A stretch of DNA of 33,718 nt from a virus. Below, in pieces: positions 8,656-16,845 of this stretch. The notes under the pieces are model-generated. The model was not told the DNA's origin, did no database searches, and worked only from the letters and a program-made list of their open reading frames with translations. The translations under genes were made by a program, and so were the position numbers. Each line of letters opens with the position of its first letter. Position 1 is the first letter of the stretch. The DNA is taken from positions 1-33,718 of IMG/VR virus record IMGVR_UViG_3300025890_000067. One strand, given 5' to 3'.

Positions 8656-10899
8656 TTAACTAAATGCACTAGCAGCCCAAGAACCAGCAGCAGACCAGAA
8701 GCTAGAAGTCTTATCTGATGAAGCTTTTGAAGCTGCAGCCTGTGCTGCTTTATCTGCGCCGTACTTTGCTGCATCTGCGCTGATCTTTGTTGTTATAATT
8801 GATGTAGCGCGATCAGCATCATTATTTGCTGTATTATTAGCAAAGCTCATCAAATCACGGTACGTTTGAATTGTAGCATTATATGCATTCAATGTCATCT
8901 GCCCCTGACGTTGAGCATCTAAACGGTTTGCTTCATTGATAGCTGCATTATCTGCTGTTGTGTATGCTTGCGCCCAAGAGGCGTTAGCCTGTGCTACAAC
9001 TAAACGGTTTGTAGAGTTAAACTGTTCGCGCTGATTAGCTTGTGCCACATTAAACTGCTCTAATGCGTTAGCTTCACCAGCGTTAAATCTTTCCATAGCA
9101 TTAGTCTGATCTGCATTAGCAAGCTGTACACGAGCGCCGAGATCTGCAAAGAATTGGTTTACTTGGTTCTCACTAGATGCATTAAACTGCTTGGCTGCAT
9201 TCTCTGCTGCCTGATCAGAAAGTATAGCATTTACCTGAGACTGTGCACTGAACATCGTAGTCTGTTGCTCATTGGATAAATTAGCCATATCCATTTGCAG
9301 AAATGCACTAGCAGCCTGTATGTTAGCTTGTTGGCGGTTATTAAGGTTAGCCATGTCTACCTGTGACATAGCTGCAGCATCAGCCATAACCTTAGCATTC
9401 TTAGCATTCAGATTTGTTAAGTCAACTGTTTGGGCCATACGTGCATTCTCTAATGCAACCTGCTGTTCTGCGCTAAAATTCATATTCGCAATGTCAGAGA
9501 TCTTAGCTGCGTTAGATACACGAGATTGAAACTCTTGGTTAAACTCTAACCCTAGAAACTGTGCGCGTTGTTGTGCAGCGAACATAGCAGTCTGTTGTCT
9601 GTTTGACAGGTTTTGCATCTCAAAGCTTGCAACAGTCTTAGCATCTTGAGAGGCGATAGGGATTGCACTCTCCATTGCAGCCTGTACGATAGCCTGTCCA
9701 GCCATAGATGAAGATGACAGTCCACGACTAGCCATACGTGCTGTTGCTGCTCTCATAGCACCAGCAGCCCAAGCAGGTGGTTCCTTGCCCTCAAAGTCTT
9801 CCATCAAGCTAGTTAATTGACCTTGTACAGTAGCATCAGTAGATGGTGCACCTGTGGCAGCTTCAAAGTTTACTTCTTTTTTGACTCGCGCCATATCAAC
9901 AGCAGAGCCACTAATCATCTCATCAGCTTCTGCTTTACGAGTGGGAGCGTCTTCTACACGCCTAGCTTGATCAATCTGTTCTACTGTAAGGCCTAAACTC
10001 TTTAGATCCTCTGGTGACATAGTAGCAGCATCTGCTAAAGCTTCGTCACTAGGTTTACCTGTAGCCGCCTCTAACTTCTTTAGTGTATCAGCTACTTCTG
10101 CAGACACTTTTTCTGGAAGAAAGGTGGAAACAGGTGGTTTTGCAGGGGCTGTAACGTCACTAGCTGGTGTAGCAACTGCAGCAGAAGCTTCGTCTACAGT
10201 ACCCGCCTCACCTGTACCTTCGGCAATAGCACCTGCAGCTTTTTGTACGTCTGTAAATTTATCTACTTCTATATCTTTAACTAATTTTTCAGGTGTCTTT
10301 AGGGCAATATTAGTTAATTCTCCGACAGCCTTGCCGGGATTAGCAGGTTCTTTAGGGGGTGTGATATCTGTTGGGGGTGTGATATCTGGTGGGGGTATTG
10401 CAGGTCCACCTTCGACGGGCAAGTCCTCAAACCCAAGATGACCATTTGGCAATGTGCCCCCGCCAAGTAATGTGGCAAAGGTTGAACCCATAGGCGCAGT
10501 TTTTTTTGCCTTTTCCTGTGCTGCCTTTGTTTGTTGGGCAATGTCTGCTCTCTCATTACTACTCAGATTTGCAGAATCTTTTACAAGCTGCCCACTTATA
10601 AGCTTTAGCTCTCTTTCTTTATTTCTCTTTGCATCCGCTAACTCACTAGAATCCAATAAAAGAACCTTACCATATGCGTCAACAAAGTTTCCCTGCTGAC
10701 CATACTGATCTAGGCCAACAGAGCCGCCTTCTGCAAAGCCAATACGTTTTTGGGCCATCTGTGTCATCTTACCTACACGAGCAGCTAATGCAGGATTGGC
10801 TGCAATGATCTTTTCCTGCTCATCAGACTGCATACCTTTTAGGCTAGGATCTATCCTGCCTAGCTGCTCTGGAGTAAATCCTGCAAAACGTTTTGCCAT
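8656..10899 (-). CDS. 747-aa repeat-rich coiled-coil virion protein
   Basis: A long Ala/Gln/Asn-rich protein. Residues 1-160 carry a basic helix and a short FAEGGSVG motif (55-62). A proline-rich linker (PPPDITPPTDITPPK, 169-183) follows, then low-complexity Ala/Thr/Glu sequence to about 350. From ~425 to ~640 it is almost purely helical, with repeats of about 22 residues (MANLNNRQQ at 516, MANLSNEQQ at 538, and diverged copies upstream). An 11-residue repeat then follows at ~603-635 (ERFNAGEANAL, EQFNVAQANQR, EQFNSTNRLVV). Such repeats form long amphipathic helices, as in trimeric stalks or ejected internal proteins. AAGGA seven bases upstream supports the start. It lies between the membrane protein and muramidase genes; I read it as an internal or tail-associated virion protein. 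Confidence 0.65.
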   Translation of the reverse strand: MAKRFAGFTPEQLGRIDPSLKGMQSDEQEKIIAANPALAARVGKMTQMAQKRIGFAEGGSVGLDQYGQQGNFVDAYGKVLLLDSSELADAKRNKERELKLISGQLVKDSANLSSNERADIAQQTKAAQEKAKKTAPMGSTFATLLGGGTLPNGHLGFEDLPVEGGPAIPPPDITPPTDITPPKEPANPGKAVGELTNIALKTPEKLVKDIEVDKFTDVQKAAGAIAEGTGEAGTVDEASAAVATPASDVTAPAKPPVSTFLPEKVSAEVADTLKKLEAATGKPSDEALADAATMSPEDLKSLGLTVEQIDQARRVEDAPTRKAEADEMISGSAVDMARVKKEVNFEAATGAPSTDATVQGQLTSLMEDFEGKEPPAWAAGAMRAATARMASRGLSSSSMAGQAIVQAAMESAIPIASQDAKTVASFEMQNLSNRQQTAMFAAQQRAQFLGLEFNQEFQSRVSNAAKISDIANMNFSAEQQVALENARMAQTVDLTNLNAKNAKVMADAAAMSQVDMANLNNRQQANIQAASAFLQMDMANLSNEQQTTMFSAQSQVNAILSDQAAENAAKQFNASSENQVNQFFADLGARVQLANADQTNAMERFNAGEANALEQFNVAQANQREQFNSTNRLVVAQANASWAQAYTTADNAAINEANRLDAQRQGQMTLNAYNATIQTYRDLMSFANNTANNDADRATSIITTKISADAAKYGADKAAQAAASKASSDKTSSFWSAAGSWAASAFS

Positions 10900-11175
10900 C
10901 TACTTATCCTTACTTTTATCTTTTGCCATAAATTCTACAGAGGATCTAATAGCCTTTATATTTTCATCAATTCTTGCTAATGAGATAGCCTGATTTTGCA
11001 CAGAGGTTTCCATTCGGCTCATACGCATGTTTAGTTCATTTATATCTTCTGCATTATCTTCAATATCAGACATCATCATTGATACTGTCCATACGATAGC
11101 AGCACCTTGGACAATAAGACCAAATATTAAAGTTATAGGTACCGATTTGTTTAAGTGCCAGTTATCATTGCTCAT
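10900..11175 (-). CDS. 91-aa one-helix membrane protein (holin/spanin-like)
   Basis: The start is taken at ATG 11175, which shares a base with the stop of the upstream fibre gene (TAATG). A longer frame to 11223 would overlap the fibre by 49 bases without a ribosome-binding site. Residues ~12-33 (VPITLIFGLIVQGAAIVWTVSM) form one membrane helix. The rest is a charged, heptad-patterned coiled coil (DIEDNAEDINELNMRMSRMETSV) ending in KDKSKDK. This is the layout of small phage holin-like and inner-spanin-like proteins that sit in the cytoplasmic membrane with a helical tail. It could equally serve as a membrane partner of the muramidase-bearing protein two genes downstream. No lipobox partner (outer spanin) was seen nearby. 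Confidence 0.7.
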   Translation of the reverse strand: MSNDNWHLNKSVPITLIFGLIVQGAAIVWTVSMMMSDIEDNAEDINELNMRMSRMETSVQNQAISLARIDENIKAIRSSVEFMAKDKSKDK

Positions 11176-13031
11176 TAGTGTATAGTTCCTAATAAGTGTG
11201 TAGTTTGTAAATTTAACAAACATCCATTTGCAAGCATAGACAACCTAAGCCTAGACCAAGTTGTAGGGGCTGAAGTAGTATTATACCAAAGTAGTATTCC
11301 CGGTATTCCACTTTGGTTTGCTATTGTTCCTTTTATGTTCATCCCAGTAAACCCTGAACCAAGGTTAGCACCTATAACTGGCATCATTACTAAGGGCATA
11401 GTTTGCCCTGTAGAGTAGTGCTGAAAGGGTAAACCTTTTATTTCTATCTGGTTGCCACTAGAAGCAGAGGAAATCTTAGAGCCTAACCTAATCATAATAT
11501 GTAAATGTACAAAATCTCCTACTCTTTGATAAAAACCGTCCTGCCACTGGTATGCATTAGCTATATCTCCTGCTTCGGTATCACCATACAAATAAGGAGT
11601 AAAAGTACCTTGTTCAAATTTAGAAAACTTTTCTGTGTGTACATTAGTACCTGTTTCACTTGTTGTATCTGAATTAGCAGAAAAGTCTAAGCTTTTAGCA
11701 GAACTAAGAACTACATCACCATCTTTAATAGTAACTCCGTCAATACTCACACCATTAGCGGAAGTCTTTTCATTGATTGTATCAGTAGATACTGCAGTAA
11801 AAGATGGGCTACTTGTAGTTGTTAGCTGTTGATTTATTGCTTTGACTGATGCTTCACTAGCAAGCTCACTGTCCATGACAGCACCTGCAGCAGTAACATT
11901 AGCTGTTGTTACTGTTTGAGCATTAGCATCTATATTTGATAATTTAGTTTTCTCTGCATCAGTAAAGGCATTTGTGTTTGACTCACCTTCATAAGCAGTC
12001 TTAATTTGAGCACCCGTCTGATCCGCTGTAGCGTTAGCCTCTATGCCGTTGAGCTTTGTATGGTCTGCATCTGTAAAAACATTACTGTCCGTTGCCGCTT
12101 CTACCGCCGCTCTAATCTCAGCATTAGTTTGATCACCAGTTGCGCCAGTTTCAATACCATTTAACTTTGTATGGTCTGCATCGGTGAAAACATTGCTGTC
12201 CAATGCGGCTTCAACTTTGGTACGGATTTGCGCTGCCGTTTGATCCGCTGTGGCATTGGCCTCTATCCCATTCAGCTTGGTGTGATCTGCGTCAGTAAAC
12301 ACATTACTGTCTGTTGCTGCTTCTACAAGAGTACGAATCTCTGCAGCAGTTTGATCTGCTGTTGCACCTGTTTCTACTCCGTTTAACTTAGTCTTATCTG
12401 CTGCAGACATAAGACCAGAAACACTGGTAGTAACATCCGCTATATTAAGAGTAGTATTAGAAATAGATATTGCTGTACCTAAGCTTAACCAATTAAATGT
12501 GCTACCACTGTCATCCCAGAAAGCAATACGATCCGCATTAGGATCAGTTAAACTTTGTAAACCTAAGTGACTGAGAGACACAGTACCTGTACCAGCAGCA
12601 TCGTCATAAGCTACAGCAATACCTGTACCTGCAGTTAGGTTGCCCCCTGTAATATCTTCAATATACTCTTCTAAAGAAACAGCGCCTATATTTACTGTGC
12701 CAGTAAGAGTTGTTGAAGTATTAACTGTCAGGTTATTTGTGTTAGTCGTAGTAAAGAAAGCGTTGTCAAATCTAAGACCTGTTGTTCCTAAGTCTAAACT
12801 GGTTTGACCTGACTTAGGTTGCATAGCGTTTGCATTAAACTCATAGGCTAAGCTTGGGCCTACTGCTGTAATAACAGGGCCATTCCCTGCAGTACCATCA
12901 TGGGTGTGACCACTCGTACCAAAAGCCACCTCAATAGCGTCATACTCTGCGTTAAAGTCTGCTGCATTAATAGTAAGACCATCAGCAATGTTATCCTCTA
13001 CGCCAACGCCTGTTCTTATATATCCTGCCAT
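11175..13031 (-). CDS. 618-aa tail fibre-like protein with 37-aa tandem repeats
   Basis: A probable receptor-binding or fibre protein. The N-terminus (MAGYIRTGVGVEDNIADGLT, then a GTSGHTHDGTAGNGP stretch with the HTHDG motif of fibre proteins) looks like a virion-attachment part. Beta-rich sequence follows, then tandem 37-residue repeats at about 208-392 (FTDADHTKLNGIEANATADQ type). The C-terminal ~160 residues are a distinct globular domain (EQGTFTPYLYGDTEAGDI..., YQRVGDFVHLHIMIRL), typical of fibre-tip modules in phage proteins. AGGA lies eight bases before the ATG. It lies between the nozzle-like gene and a membrane protein gene. Trimeric fibre folding is inferred from the repeats. Confidence 0.75.
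   Translation of the reverse strand: MAGYIRTGVGVEDNIADGLTINAADFNAEYDAIEVAFGTSGHTHDGTAGNGPVITAVGPSLAYEFNANAMQPKSGQTSLDLGTTGLRFDNAFFTTTNTNNLTVNTSTTLTGTVNIGAVSLEEYIEDITGGNLTAGTGIAVAYDDAAGTGTVSLSHLGLQSLTDPNADRIAFWDDSGSTFNWLSLGTAISISNTTLNIADVTTSVSGLMSAADKTKLNGVETGATADQTAAEIRTLVEAATDSNVFTDADHTKLNGIEANATADQTAAQIRTKVEAALDSNVFTDADHTKLNGIETGATGDQTNAEIRAAVEAATDSNVFTDADHTKLNGIEANATADQTGAQIKTAYEGESNTNAFTDAEKTKLSNIDANAQTVTTANVTAAGAVMDSELASEASVKAINQQLTTTSSPSFTAVSTDTINEKTSANGVSIDGVTIKDGDVVLSSAKSLDFSANSDTTSETGTNVHTEKFSKFEQGTFTPYLYGDTEAGDIANAYQWQDGFYQRVGDFVHLHIMIRLGSKISSASSGNQIEIKGLPFQHYSTGQTMPLVMMPVIGANLGSGFTGMNIKGTIANQSGIPGILLWYNTTSAPTTWSRLRLSMLANGCLLNLQTTHLLGTIH
11856..12410 (-). repeat. Five tandem 111-bp (37-aa) repeats within fibre gene
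   Basis: Five consecutive 111-base units lie in frame, at 12410-12300, 12299-12189, 12188-12078, 12077-11967 and 11966-11856. Units 2-4 share the start FTDADHTKLNGIE and the core ATADQT or ATGDQT; units 1 and 5 are diverged (SAADKTKLNGVE, FTDAEKTKLSNID). Many differences between units are synonymous, so the peptide pattern is kept better than the DNA. Repeats of this kind are usual in the shafts of trimeric phage fibres. Confidence 0.9.
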
Positions 13032-13034
13032 CTT

Positions 13035-14582
13035 TTATTTCCTGTCTCTATTTGCAAACTCTAGTAAAGCGGTATCAAGAGTGTATGTTGGATTAGTTGA
13101 GTTGTCTTCAATACGTATTGATATGGTTGTTCCCGACCCTTGTACGTTTAAAGGAAACTCCTTCTTTAAGTTTGTACCATAATTAGCTACACCAAATGTA
13201 GCGCTACCACCACCAAACAAAAAGCTACTAACGTTAGCTTCATTATTTATAGTATAGCTAGAAGGCTCTAATACAGAAGGATCTCCAGAATGAGAAAAGT
13301 TATATCTTAGCTTTACATTAAAACTCATGTTAGAAGTAGGTGCTGCAAAAACAGTAAGCTTATAAAAAGTTTTTCTTAACTCAGGATCTGTCAAGGGCAT
13401 AAAGGGTGATTCATATATAGAGTTTATAGATGCACCATCAAAGTTATTACCATCCTCTATTTTATAAACGTACCCACTATCATTACCTATAACACTAAGC
13501 TCATCTGACCCCACAACTTTACTATCTGCCACTTTTGCTTTTATTCCGCGTATAGTAGAAAAGGCTATATTACTAGCGCCCTGCGCTATAAACTTTGTAG
13601 CAATCAACCCTCTAGAAGAACCTGCTTTCTGAGAGGCTTGGTAATTAAATACCCTATACTGGGCTTTACTCTGTAGAACGACTGAACAATAAGAAGTGGA
13701 GTTTATTAAGAAATCCCTAAAGTCTTTTGGTATTTTATCTGACGGTACGTCTAACCCAAAATCGCCAATTCTATCTGTGGCGCTTAAAAGCCTAACACCA
13801 TCAGGGGCTAAGTATATAACGTCACCGCCAAACTCTTGAATAGTGTCTGCATCAATACAACCAATACGCTCTGTAATTGGCTCTAATCTAAAGTCTGCAG
13901 TTGTGTTACCAACTAACTTTTTAACTGTCTTCTCTGTAAAAACAATTAACTGCTCACGAAAAACTATAAGGCCCGTTACATTATCAATAACGTTTATAAC
14001 CCCAGCACCATTAGCTGCACTAAAATCATCTACAGTGAAAGGGGCTGTAAAGTTTAACTTATTACCTTTACTATAAAAGGCAGTACCTTTAAACACAACA
14101 ACATGTTCAGAACCCTGTATATCAGAAGGAGTGGTTAAGTGTGTTAAAGAAGAATTACTGGTGTTATATATACAAGGGTAATTTACACCATCAACAAAAA
14201 CAATCTTACTTGTACCATCTATGTTAAAGTCAGCAGATCTTACTTTGTTCCCCTCAGTGCTGCTGGTATTTTCGGTTAGCGCTGTCCAGCTAGAGCCAGT
14301 GCTTTTAAAAAACTGTGTTCTGTTATTATTATTTTTTCTAGCTGCTATAACTGTTGTTGCATCAACAACTTTAACACCCTTTAGCTCCCCACTACCTGTA
14401 ACTTGAGTTGAGGAAAACTTAGAAAAACCTTTTACTTTAGTGTAGCCGCCCTCTTTGTTAGGCTCAAAGTTTTGCAAAATAGTGGCAGAACCAATAGCAT
14501 TAGTACCCTGCTGTAAGGGGCTAAGGTTACTGATAAGACCGCCTTTAAACTCAATAGGGAATGTTTGCCAAGGTATAGCCAT
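13035..14582 (-). CDS. 515-aa tail nozzle / tail tubular B-like protein
   Basis: The N-terminus (FPIEFKGGLISNLSPLQQGTNAIGSATILQNFEPNKEGGYTKVKGF) is typical of tail nozzle or stabilisation proteins of short-tailed phages: a glycine-rich opening, then an N-F-x-P segment and a basic/aromatic strand. The rest is a series of beta blades (VVDATTVIAAR, IVFVDGVNYPCIYN, DVIYLAPDGVRLLSA) consistent with a propeller-like body. The ATG overlaps the stop of the preceding adaptor-like gene (TAATG), so both are probably made in linked amounts. By analogy with T7 gp12 or P22 gp10 it would form the distal tail tube, below the adaptor. Sequence similarity to those proteins was not tested. Confidence 0.65.
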   Translation of the reverse strand: MAIPWQTFPIEFKGGLISNLSPLQQGTNAIGSATILQNFEPNKEGGYTKVKGFSKFSSTQVTGSGELKGVKVVDATTVIAARKNNNNRTQFFKSTGSSWTALTENTSSTEGNKVRSADFNIDGTSKIVFVDGVNYPCIYNTSNSSLTHLTTPSDIQGSEHVVVFKGTAFYSKGNKLNFTAPFTVDDFSAANGAGVINVIDNVTGLIVFREQLIVFTEKTVKKLVGNTTADFRLEPITERIGCIDADTIQEFGGDVIYLAPDGVRLLSATDRIGDFGLDVPSDKIPKDFRDFLINSTSYCSVVLQSKAQYRVFNYQASQKAGSSRGLIATKFIAQGASNIAFSTIRGIKAKVADSKVVGSDELSVIGNDSGYVYKIEDGNNFDGASINSIYESPFMPLTDPELRKTFYKLTVFAAPTSNMSFNVKLRYNFSHSGDPSVLEPSSYTINNEANVSSFLFGGGSATFGVANYGTNLKKEFPLNVQGSGTTISIRIEDNSTNPTYTLDTALLEFANRDRK

Positions 14583-15271
14583 TAATAATGTACTCTTGTA
14601 TCTCGAATATATTCTGTTCTATTTATAAACATACTTCTTAAATTCTTTATACCTTGCTGAAATCTTTCAAACGAAAGCCTTGCAGAAGCATTGTCATTTT
14701 GAAATTGGTACACAAAATACATAGCACCTTCAATTATAACAAATCTATACTCTTCTGGTAGTGTAGGTACATCACCATGCAAATTTAAGTCGAAGCCTTT
14801 TGAGTAATACTCATACACAACTTCATATGCTTTATCTGCTGCTGGTACAATTATGATTTCATTGCTAGGTGCTCTAACCACATATGTAGGCACAGATCTG
14901 TTTGATGTACTAGAGTTATATTCATAATCTACATACTTGTCAAGATATTCCTCATAATTTAGTACTTTAAGTTTAGTTGTACTAACATTTAGAGAAGAAT
15001 CTGCTTTTATCCTAAAGCTATTCATGTTTATTGTCTTACAATCGTAAGGAAAGGAATACCTAACTTCACCTGGAATTAAGATCTCTTCTTCTTCCCTGTG
15101 ATTGAAGGGCCACTCAAACTCTTCTTGATTTATGTGACGTATTGAAGCATTAACTGCATCTTTAGCTAAACTGTAATAACCTGTTGTAGTAGCAAAGTTA
15201 CCAGAAGTAAGCTCCACTTCATTAAGTCTACGGTTTATATCATTAACTAATCCTAAGAAATCATATGCCAT
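14582..15271 (-). CDS. 229-aa head-tail adaptor / tail tubular A-like protein
   Basis: Opens with a helical segment (FLGLVNDINRRLNEVELTSGNF, then YYSLAKDAVNASIRHINQ). A strand with W and F (FEWPFN) leads into acidic/beta segments (EEEEILIPGEVRYSFPYDC), a central beta domain, and a C-terminal helix (SARLSFERFQQGIKNLRSMF). This order of helical N-terminus, W-x-F-N strand and beta body resembles tail tubular A or adaptor proteins, which bind the portal ring and seat the nozzle. AAGGA lies seven bases before the ATG, overlapping the stop of the upstream gene. The next gene is the nozzle-like protein, the usual partner. The assignment is by architecture and context only. Confidence 0.6.
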   Translation of the reverse strand: MAYDFLGLVNDINRRLNEVELTSGNFATTTGYYSLAKDAVNASIRHINQEEFEWPFNHREEEEILIPGEVRYSFPYDCKTINMNSFRIKADSSLNVSTTKLKVLNYEEYLDKYVDYEYNSSTSNRSVPTYVVRAPSNEIIIVPAADKAYEVVYEYYSKGFDLNLHGDVPTLPEEYRFVIIEGAMYFVYQFQNDNASARLSFERFQQGIKNLRSMFINRTEYIRDTRVHY

Positions 15272-15598
15272 TTACTTTTCCTTAATTCTTAGAAAGATAG
15301 CTCTTTCATAAGTAAGACCTTCTGCAGTAGTGACCTGACAGTAAATCTTATATCTATTATTATTAGTGCCTAAACCTAGTCTTATAGTAGAAACTGTACT
15401 GGTGTTAGTTTTAGATGCAACTAAAAGACCGTGTATAGTCTGTGGTAAAGAGTTAAAATCTACCTCAGTCTTAACCTCACTAGCATTATCTACAAACCAT
15501 TTTACAGATGTTATTGTATCATCACCTAAAAATCTAGACCAATCTACATTGTAATCTAGTTGTTCATCTTTATCTTTGTCGGGCCACTTTAAAGCCAT
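15272..15598 (-). CDS. 108-aa small virion protein, possible fibre-tail adaptor
   Basis: The N-terminus (MALKWPDKDKDEQLDYNVDWSRFLGDDTITSVKWFV) is a pattern I associate with small phage proteins found beside tail fibre genes: a basic/acidic lead, then DYxxDW and GDDTI. The remainder is beta-rich (TIRLGLGTNNNRYKIYCQVTTAEGLTYERAIFLRI), compatible with a single Ig-like or adaptor domain. GGAG lies six bases before the ATG. Its stop lies directly against the start of the next gene, the tail adaptor-like protein. A role joining fibres to the tail is plausible. Confidence 0.55.
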   Translation of the reverse strand: MALKWPDKDKDEQLDYNVDWSRFLGDDTITSVKWFVDNASEVKTEVDFNSLPQTIHGLLVASKTNTSTVSTIRLGLGTNNNRYKIYCQVTTAEGLTYERAIFLRIKEK

Positions 15599-15607
15599 AA
15601 CATTCTC

Positions 15608-16543
15608 CTATACATAAACAGTATTAAACCTGTTTGTTTTTGGTACATAAACAGTTGTATTAGTTTCAACAACATGATTGGTTGTAACTCTGTTTATTTG
15701 AGGTATGTACACCGTCTTATTGTCTTGCATAATATAAACCGTATTATTATCTGCTGCTTTGAGTACGTAGACTACATGATCTCTATCATAACTATCTGAG
15801 AAAGGTACATAATCAAAGGTTACGCCATTTGCTGTTGTACCTAATAACTGACCAAATGTTAAATTATTACTTGCTAGTGTAGTAGAAGCTTTACCAAAAG
15901 CAGTTATTGAATTTTCTTGTATGTCTAAAACAAGGTCAGATAGAATACTATTCGCTTCTGCTGAGAAACCTAAGTCGTTTACAGAAACTGTAGCACTGTC
16001 TGCCACAATAATTAAGTTTGCTTCACCTGAACCCGTAGGTGCTGTATTAGAAAATAAAGCACTGTTGCTAGGTAAAGTTAAGTTAGCTAAACCATTAGCA
16101 CTAATATCATCGGCAACAACTAAAGCAAAGTTTGTACTTAGTGTAGTGTTAGCATCTGCTGAAGGTATTACGTCAGAGCTATTTACAGTAACAGTAACTG
16201 TACCAGTGACAATATTAGCAATACCTGTACCGCCTAAAGACCCCGCAATAAAAGAACCATTTGCTGAAGGTATTACAGGGTTAGCCTCACCAAAAACATT
16301 AGCTAAATTATTAAGGCTGACCGTTAAAGATACAGAAGATACGCTTTGATTGGCTTTTGCAGAAAAACCTAAAGCACTCGTATTAGTTTGTATAGTTACT
16401 GCAGGAGATATAGTATTAGCTAAACCCGTAGAGCCTAAAGAACCTGCAGTTAAAGACGTTAAGACTGTACTAATAAAAGCATTAGCTAATACACTACCCG
16501 TATTACTAAAAGGACTTTGAGAAAATGATGTAAAGCCTAACAC
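15608..16543 (-). CDS. 311-aa beta-repeat virion protein with TVYVP C-terminus
   Basis: Starts at GTG 16543, supported by GGAG eight bases upstream and overlapping the end of the preceding gene. About 250 residues are made of Ser/Thr/Asn/Ala-rich beta repeats (GSLGSTGLANTISP, LGFSAKANQSVSS, GSLGGTGIANIVTG, LGFSAEANSILSD). The last ~50 residues carry a different motif several times: NTVYIMQDN, KTVYIPQINR, TTVYVPKTNR, NTVYV. No signal peptide, cysteine or catalytic motif is seen. Its place among fibre genes and the repetitive beta make-up suggest a structural component of a fibre, spike or head decoration. I know the TVYVPxxNR pattern only from other uncharacterised marine phage proteins. Confidence 0.6.
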   Translation of the reverse strand: MLGFTSFSQSPFSNTGSVLANAFISTVLTSLTAGSLGSTGLANTISPAVTIQTNTSALGFSAKANQSVSSVSLTVSLNNLANVFGEANPVIPSANGSFIAGSLGGTGIANIVTGTVTVTVNSSDVIPSADANTTLSTNFALVVADDISANGLANLTLPSNSALFSNTAPTGSGEANLIIVADSATVSVNDLGFSAEANSILSDLVLDIQENSITAFGKASTTLASNNLTFGQLLGTTANGVTFDYVPFSDSYDRDHVVYVLKAADNNTVYIMQDNKTVYIPQINRVTTNHVVETNTTVYVPKTNRFNTVYV

Positions 16544-16546
16544 TAA

Positions 16547-16834
16547 TTATTCTCCAGATAGAGGGTTATCTGTAGCGTACTCTTTAGCTTTGGATATTAT
16601 AGTAGTTAAATCAGAGAGTGCTATATTATCAATCACATCTTCTTGATTATCTTCTTGACCGTCATACCAAGAGCTAGGAGTGATATAACTGCCACTTGAG
16701 TTTAACAAACAACACTCACACTTATTGGGAGAGGCAGATGCTTGTTTAATGCCACCATCTCCTGGCAAGTTTTGAGCTATAATAAGTACATAGTCGTTGC
16801 CTACACTGAATTTTAATCGTGATATACCTAACAT
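16547..16834 (-). CDS. 95-aa hypothetical protein with KCECC motif
   Basis: A small protein between two fibre-like genes, with AAAAGG seven bases before its ATG. The first half has short beta strands (RLKFSVGNDYVLIIAQNL). Residues 38-42 read KCECC, the only cysteines in the protein. The second half is acidic (DGQEDNQEDVIDN) and ends in a helix (SDLTTIISKAKEYATDN). I do not recognise a family. The clustered cysteines might bind a metal or form a disulphide. Its placement suggests a small structural or chaperone role for neighbouring fibres. Confidence 0.55.
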   Translation of the reverse strand: MLGISRLKFSVGNDYVLIIAQNLPGDGGIKQASASPNKCECCLLNSSGSYITPSSWYDGQEDNQEDVIDNIALSDLTTIISKAKEYATDNPLSGE

Positions 16835-16845
16835 TTTATAACCTT

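Noticed and set aside
8646-8774. 44-residue upstream extension of the muramidase gene with a hydrophobic LLASGLLLVLGLLVHLV stretch
   Set aside because: It overlaps the end of the 747-aa gene in another frame, the ATG at 8774 has no ribosome-binding site, while ATG 8645 has AAGGA seven bases upstream. The hydrophobic run is a shadow of the Ala/Ser-rich frame.
11176-11223. 16-residue upstream extension of the 91-aa membrane protein
   Set aside because: Lies fully inside the fibre gene, with no ribosome-binding site; ATG 11175 is coupled to the fibre stop by TAATG.
11856-12410. Regular repeats as a CRISPR array
   Set aside because: Units are 111 bases, contiguous and in frame within a fibre protein, without unique spacers.
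15921-16349. 142-aa plus-strand frame
   Set aside because: Antisense shadow of the beta-repeat protein; its regularity reflects the repeats on the coding strand.
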